Below, piece after piece: positions 59,128 to 64,000 of a stretch of DNA of 64,000 nucleotides. Under the pieces are notes generated by a model that ran no database searches, was not told where the DNA came from, and worked only from the letters and a program-made list of their open reading frames with translations. The stretch lies in the NCBI GenBank assembly GCA_028673005.1, contig CM054116.1, positions 25,707,840 to 25,771,839 on the forward strand, in the 5' to 3' direction. Numbering within the stretch: position 1 is the first letter of the stretch; each line of letters starts with the position of its first letter. The position numbers and the translations under genes are program-made. This DNA is from Tanypteryx hageni (lineage: Eukaryota; Arthropoda; Insecta; Odonata; Petaluridae).

Positions 59128-60246
59128 GGTTCTTTACCAGAGAAGCGGTAGTAGCGGAAGGTCTTATAGGTACATCTCCTCCGTCTGCTGGGCGGATTTT
59201 AGTTAATTAGGCATTAGGGACCCTTAATAGAAATTTATCACCGAATTATTATTTTGAACTGCATCTGTCAATTAGAACTTGCACTTTATTTACGCACTTT
59301 AATAAACTTATGCTCGTATCTGTTTAAATGGAATCCGTCAAGCAACAATTAAATACCATATTATTCTCTTCCTATCTCTATGACCTCTAAGGTATAATGA
59401 ATATATAACACCTTTTTGTAGTATAAGGCGTTACATTTTAACTTCTCACCAGAGGTAGCTCGTATACTTATTTTAATAATATAAGGTGTAGATTACAAAT
59501 TATATTCGGATAGAGGACAACATTTACCACAAAAAAGTCCACGAGACCATATAATTACGACTTCTAGTTGTGGAGATAAGAAGGAAAATACTCGATAAAC
59601 GGAATAAGGTGTTCTTTATGGGAAATTCATATAAAACGGTATCGAAAGATAGAGAATTTTTTATCTCCGAAACTATAAGTCGTAGTTACATGGTCTCCAA
59701 ATATTTTTGTGGTAAATTTGGTGCTCGATCCGAATAAATATTTTACTCTAAGCCTCGTCTATTATATAAGAGATTGGGAGTGAATAATATGGATTTTTAA
59801 TTGTTGTTTTCCGACAGAATCGTCATATCGACCGTTGCAACGAAATATGGGATGTTTTGCTTGGGATCTTCTCAAATTTTTACCTCTAAATTTAAAAGTC
59901 GTAATTATGTGACTCGCCATCTTCTGTGCGGTAAATGTTGTCCTCTATCCCAATCAATTTTTTAATCAATACCTTAGCGATAATACAAGAGCTACTGACA
60001 GAAAAAATGATATTTAATTGTTGCTTAACGGATGCCATTTAACAAGATACGAGTATACGTTTAAGTGCAAAAATAAAATGTAAGTTCTAATTGACGGATG
60101 AAGTTCAAAATCAAAATTCGGCGACAAATTTTAATCAGGATCGCTAATACCTAGTTTAATTGAAATCTGCCCAGTACTTTTGGAGATTAAATATGCGGAC
60201 AGACAGACGGACGGAGAAGGCGCTACAACAGCTCTGGTAAAGAGCG
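59128..60246. mobile_element. fold-back element or head-to-head repeat pair
   Basis: Outer arms 59128-59400 and 59980-60246 are inverted copies: 'ttctttaccagag' against 'ctctggtaaagag', 'gaccc...aatttatcaccgaat' against 'attcggcgacaaattt', 'gtcaattagaactt' against 'aagttctaattgac', 'agcaacaattaaata' against 'tatttaattgttgct'. Inner blocks repeat again: 59505-59590 (+) with 59655-59742 (-) and 59880-59955 (-), each with 'gaggacaacatttacc' and 'attacgactt' type sequence. A CTGTC/CCGT microsatellite sits at 60198-60214. No coding capacity. Class not determined. Confidence 0.75.
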
Positions 60247-60510
60247 ACTTAAAATTCGAGAAAATCCCAAGCACATCATCGCATATTTTGTTTATATAGG
60301 TATATACGACGATTCTCTCTGCAAAAAAAAATTAAAACACCATTGGAACAGCCCAGTACAGATTTATACGTATTTTCCCTAAAAACGGCTATGAAATCTC
60401 TGTGTATTCCTTTTATAGAGTATGTATAATGATAAAACGTAACAAATCTCCAAATGCCGCACTAAAATTTTACGATGTTTTTCTTTTGTGTCCTTGCTTA
60501 GTTGACGGTT
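60247..60510. other. spacer with short T/A-rich sequence
   Basis: Under 300 bp; no feature recognised. Confidence 0.4.
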
Positions 60511-60596
60511 ACAACAAACCCAAACCCCCTTCTCCCACTCCTTTCACTTTCCCTATACCTCGGTTAACCGTCTTTTTTCCTCCCCCTTATCTCCCC

Positions 60597-60829
60597 TCCC
60601 CTTTTTTCTCTTCACCTCTGGCACTATATATAAACACCGAGTTTCCCATGACACGAAGAAACCCAAAGTTCAAATTCATCGTCGGAAAGTGCATAAAGCG
60701 ATGATGGAATGGGGCCACTATCCTGATTTAAAAGGTGGCTTTTATTTTTGAAAATCAATAAACTCTCGTACGGGTCCCCTTTTTTTCTCTTCTCCTCTGT
60801 CACTATGTATAAACACCGAGTTTCCCATC
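60597..60829 (+). repeat. duplicated ~53-bp block with TATA-like motif
   Basis: 60597-60650 and 60776-60829 share 'ctctt..cctctg.cactat', a TATAAA motif and 'taaacaccgagtttcccat', spaced about 179 bp. Tandem direct repeats that each include a TATA-like box are a feature of the paired ends of some retroelements, though here this is inference only. Confidence 0.8.
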
Positions 60830-60855
60830 CCGCGCATTACTTTACCTTCAGGGCT

Positions 60856-60896
60856 CTGAAGAGGGCTAATTGGTAGCCGAAATACGCGTATTGGTC
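60856..60896 (+). ncRNA. hammerhead-like RNA motif
   Basis: CTGAAGA at 60856-60862 fits the CUGANGA core. After one extra G, GGCTA/TAGCC (60864-60868 and 60874-60878) pairs perfectly around a 5 nt loop and GAAA (60879-60882) follows. Then comes a palindrome ATACGCGTAT, which could be a 3 bp stem III with a CGCG loop. Stem I would pair GGCT before the core with GGTC (60893-60896) through two G-U pairs. The extra G is not allowed in a canonical hammerhead, so activity is doubtful. Such motifs occur in Penelope-like elements and retrozymes, and the neighbouring direct repeats are compatible with that. Confidence 0.4.
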
Positions 60897-60923
60897 AATA
60901 CTCCCTTCCTTACGCTTTCCTCG

Positions 60924-61169
60924 ATTCGGCTTCACCGATTCTTTGTTTTATTTTGATTAATTTACATGTTCTCTTCCGCCTTATTTCTTTTTAACTTACG
61001 ACAAGGGTACTGCAACTACCCCCTTTTTCGCATACCCGATAGTTCCAATCACTTTTAATTATTCTTCTTAATCGGCTCCACCGAGGTTTTATTTTTTATT
61101 TTCCTGACTTCGGTTTGTTTTGTTTTTTATCCACGACAAGGGTCACTGCAATTTTTCCGCACACCCGAT
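60924..61169 (+). repeat. two tandem ~120-bp units
   Basis: 60924-61040 and 61071-61169 share 'tcggct.caccga', a T-rich stretch, 'acgacaagggt.actgcaa' and 'cgca.acccgat' in the same order. Confidence 0.75.
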
Positions 61170-61483
61170 CTGTGTGAATGTTGAGTGTGCTTGTAGGTCC
61201 CTGGCGCGGATGAGTCTCCCGTAAACCTTGGTTGGCTGACCTGCTGCCCCTGGCGCTCGCCTTAAAAAGCCCCTAAACGGCAGGTGGAGTGCCTGGTTGT
61301 ATGGGTGGGGTTTCCGTGTAGTCAATTTTTAATTTAAAAAAATTTTCCCCCCTTCCCTTTTCTTAGTGGAGTATCTCAACTTTATAATTTTAGTACGGCA
61401 TTTGGAGATTTGTTGTCTTTTATCATTGTATGTGTGCCGTGAAGCTCATTCCCATATATATTATAGAGTACACTTTTTCTTGT
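61170..61483. other. GC-balanced segment then AT-rich spacer
   Basis: 61170-61320 is GC-balanced with a 60-codon minus-strand frame of no recognisable family. It may belong to the same element as the tandem repeats to its left. Confidence 0.35.
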
Positions 61484-62290
61484 TAGTCTCTCAATATGTG
61501 ATAAAGAGAATGTATTGTTTTCGTGAAAAAATATAATTCGAAATTTCAACGTAAACACACGAGTAAGTTTTAATTATTTCGTCGATGGTCTAGGAATTTT
61601 TTACGCTCTCTAACGCAAAAACTACCGGTCACATCAACACAAAACTGAATAATTATAAGATTAATTAGAAAATCAAGATCTAAAGATAATGGCTAAAATT
61701 AGTCAAACGAAGGCGATTTTTTCCAAATATTTCAATTAATGTAAATATTTGTCATTACTGAAGTTGTAGACAATTTTAATACTTTTTTATATTTTCATGG
61801 AATGGATTTTTCTGAGATATTTTGATTATTCGTCTGAAGTAGTTCAGTGCGTTTATGTCGCTATGTGACAACTTTTTTCGGTTGCCATGATAACATTTTA
61901 GAATTGTTGATAATGGCGCCAGCTATGCTAACAGTAATTTTAACTGCGATCAAAATTATCTATCGTCATATTTTGTGAACAAACTTTCTTGTAAACCATG
62001 TTGAAAGCGATCCCAGGACCGCCAACGCTAATTTTAATCGCGCGTCGAAATTTTGTTATTCGTAGCAACAAATAACAATTTTGTTTACTCATTGTTTGTT
62101 CCGCGTGAAAGGTTGTTAGAAGTGCTTCTCATAAAGAAAATTATTCCAACTGTTTAAAAATTATTCCCGTGCGTCATTTCTGATATTTATTCTTGAGGAT
62201 GCTGATGTGGAGAGAAACTTGTAAATACGATTGCCACCACGTTATTTACGCTGTATAGTGAAAGTCATGTTCTTGACACTTGAGATTTTT
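61484..62290 (+). repeat. repeat R, copy 7 (near full length)
   Basis: The longest continuous copy, about 800 bp. It has a degraded 5' hairpin (CTCTCAATATGTGATAAAGAG), split here as CTCTCAATAT and AAAGAG, then 'tgtattgttttcgtgaaaa', 'actaccggtcacatcaacac', 'agtcaaacgaaggcg', 'gttgtagacaatttt', 'ttgatgg..cgcc', 'agcaacaaataacaatttt', 'tattcttgaggatgctgatg' and the 3' terminus 'gaaagtcatgttcttgacac'. No reading frame. Serves as the reference for the other copies. Confidence 0.7.
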
Positions 62291-63022
62291 CTTTTAAGAA
62301 AACGTGCTAAAAAGAAAAAGGGGAAGAAAGGAAGAATTGCCAGGTGAAATGAAGTAAGAAGGGAATGAAATAGGAGACTGAAAAGTGAGTGAAAGTATGG
62401 GGAGATTGTGAATGTGATTTACGATGATGATTTTAAGGTGGAAACACTAACACTGGACTGTAGTAAATCTGGTGGAAGAATAAAAGAGTGCGATGAATGG
62501 GAAAGGATTTAAAATGTTGGAGATTTAAGAACCTCGCAAAAAAAGAGAAATTAAAAGAGTTTTTGTTAAACGAAAGAGCCTTTTTCGCATCTAGAATCGT
62601 GCCATTACAAAATTTTGTGCGCATAGGCACTAAGCGAATGACTTTGATTGCCAACAATGACATTAATAAATCGCCTTATTTGATTGGGTGAGAGGCTTTC
62701 CTTCCTTTGCTTTTTTATAATGAAAGGTTTTCATGAGATTTCACCTATGTTATATTAGAAATTATGTTAGAAATTAATACAAATGCAACTCGTGATTGAG
62801 AATTATTTATGTGATGCACCTTGTGTTTATTTATTGACTTTCATTTTCACGAAAAGAGATTTTCACAGAAGTTTGGTAAGCAAATAACTTACAAGTAAAA
62901 AATAAATCACATTAAGGTGCCACCTTTCCTACTAGGATACAACGAAAACGCATTTTTTTGTAACGTACCATATCTAGATAGGTTCGATGTAATTTAATAT
63001 TTTTTCTTCTCAATATGTAGAC
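62291..63022. other. unassigned sequence
   Basis: GA-rich start (62310-62400), then AT-rich; no gene recognised. Confidence 0.4.
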
Positions 63023-63313
63023 CATTGGTTCCCAACCTTTTTGTAGCCTCGGAACCCTTTCAAATATAAACAAAATTTCGCGGCACCCCAGCCTTCAAAC
63101 AAGGTTTTTATGTTTTCACAGACGAGTATTACAACGTTTGGATATATCCATTTGTTGGTACCACACTATAGTCAATTTACTACAGAAAACATTAATGCCC
63201 TAGTTACCTGTAAACGCATCCAAATCGTTCATTTATTTACAAAACTAATTTGATCGCGGCAAAATTAGCTGCGGCGCCCCAGTGTGCCGCGACATCCAGG
63301 TTTGGAACCACTG
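63023..63313. mobile_element. hAT-like MITE (about 290 bp)
   Basis: Left CATTGGTTCCCAACC, right-end complement CAGTGGTTCCAAACC; next to them 'cggcaccccag' and 'ctgcggcgccccag' also mirror each other in part. No clear 8 bp duplication, so probably old. No coding capacity. Confidence 0.65.
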
Positions 63314-64000
63314 GTTAATTAATTCTCAAAATTTAATGTCTTCTATTATCGAATATGTACATGAGATTTTATAAATTATAAGAAAAGAAAAGAGCAGCGT
63401 AAATCATTCGGCCAAAACAGACTAGAAGGTAATAAACAATAGACAGACTCATAAATATAAATAAACTATTTAACAGCCATTCAGTGTTGAATTCGCACAT
63501 ATCTCTGTAGAGGAGGATGGGGTTTACAGTGGAGGTGGAGGGGAATGTTTAGAAAAAAAATTGTCTATTTTTTATTAATTTTACAAATTGCAGCACATGG
63601 AAATTAAGGGATTCAAGAAAGTAAATAAAGAATTTATCTCGGGAAGAGCCATTTCTTCCGGAAGAACAATTTTATTTCGAGAGTATTTCCCTCCCGCTCA
63701 CCCCCTCCATTCAACACTGCAGCCATTGCAATTCATGTAAAGGGGCTGAATTGCAGTAATAGCCGTAAGAAATTACTAACCGTACCTGCAATTCCCACGT
63801 GATGAGGCGCGAGCAATCAGGAGTAATGTACAGAAGGGGAATTTCAGGATACGATATGGAAAATTGCGAAGGAACCCGAAAAAGCTAGGAAGAGGGTCGT
63901 GATGTATTGGAAATCGTGCATCATATCCGACGAAAGATATTTTTCTCCTTTGCTCTCTTCCGTTTGAGAAATTCCCGTGTTGTCAAAGTTCTGCGTTTCA
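63314..64000. other. unassigned sequence to window edge
   Basis: No gene or bounded repeat recognised. Confidence 0.4.

Noticed and set aside
1..64000. CRISPR arrays, prophage, operons or other bacterial features
   Set aside because: No regularly spaced identical repeats, no dense coding and clear eukaryotic transposon content, so these are not expected or seen.

Overview
The window looks like non-genic DNA from a metazoan nucleus, most likely an arthropod and perhaps an insect; species cannot be told from it. It is mostly AT-rich, has no operons or compact genes, and holds long polypurine/polypyrimidine tracts, microsatellites, tRNA-derived SINEs, a decayed LINE, and relics of pogo/Tigger, piggyBac, hAT and IS630-like DNA transposons. 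A DUF4817-type helix-turn-helix fragment also points to arthropods. I found no convincing host gene. The best non-transposon coding candidate is a possible last exon of an unknown membrane protein at 20770-21150.

Layout. 0.6-11 kb: copies of an unclassified dispersed repeat (here 'repeat R'). One copy is split by a 1.9 kb pogo-family transposon (7969-9867), and a 156 bp MITE sits at 10436-10591. 11-17.9 kb: pyrimidine-rich tracts, the DUF4817 relic (13921-14091) and a large purine tract. 17.95-18.84 kb: a non-autonomous piggyBac-like element in a TTAA target. 19-26 kb: purine/pyrimidine tracts, the candidate exon and a long AT microsatellite. 26.4-29.8 kb: a three-layer nest in which repeat R contains an intron-bearing DDE transposase gene, which in turn contains a 312 bp SINE. 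30-36 kb: mostly low-complexity tracts. 36.46-37.80 kb: a hAT-type element. 38-43 kb: Tigger-like ends, a CR1/Jockey-like LINE 3' end (40905-41910) and a GC-rich island (42042-42868) flanked by 42 bp direct repeats. 44-58 kb: many tracts, SINE fragments and short hAT elements. 59.13-60.25 kb: a fold-back element. 60.6-61.3 kb: tandem direct repeats with a duplicated TATA-like motif and a hammerhead-like RNA motif. 61.5-62.3 kb: the most complete copy of repeat R. 63.0-63.3 kb: a hAT-like MITE.

No pathway can be described. The content is a layered record of transposition, and relative ages can be read from the nesting. All coding relics carry stops, frameshifts or deletions, so none is expected to encode a working protein. 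Family calls rest on motifs read by eye, with no database search. Boundaries of repeat R, of truncated elements and of low-complexity tracts are approximate.
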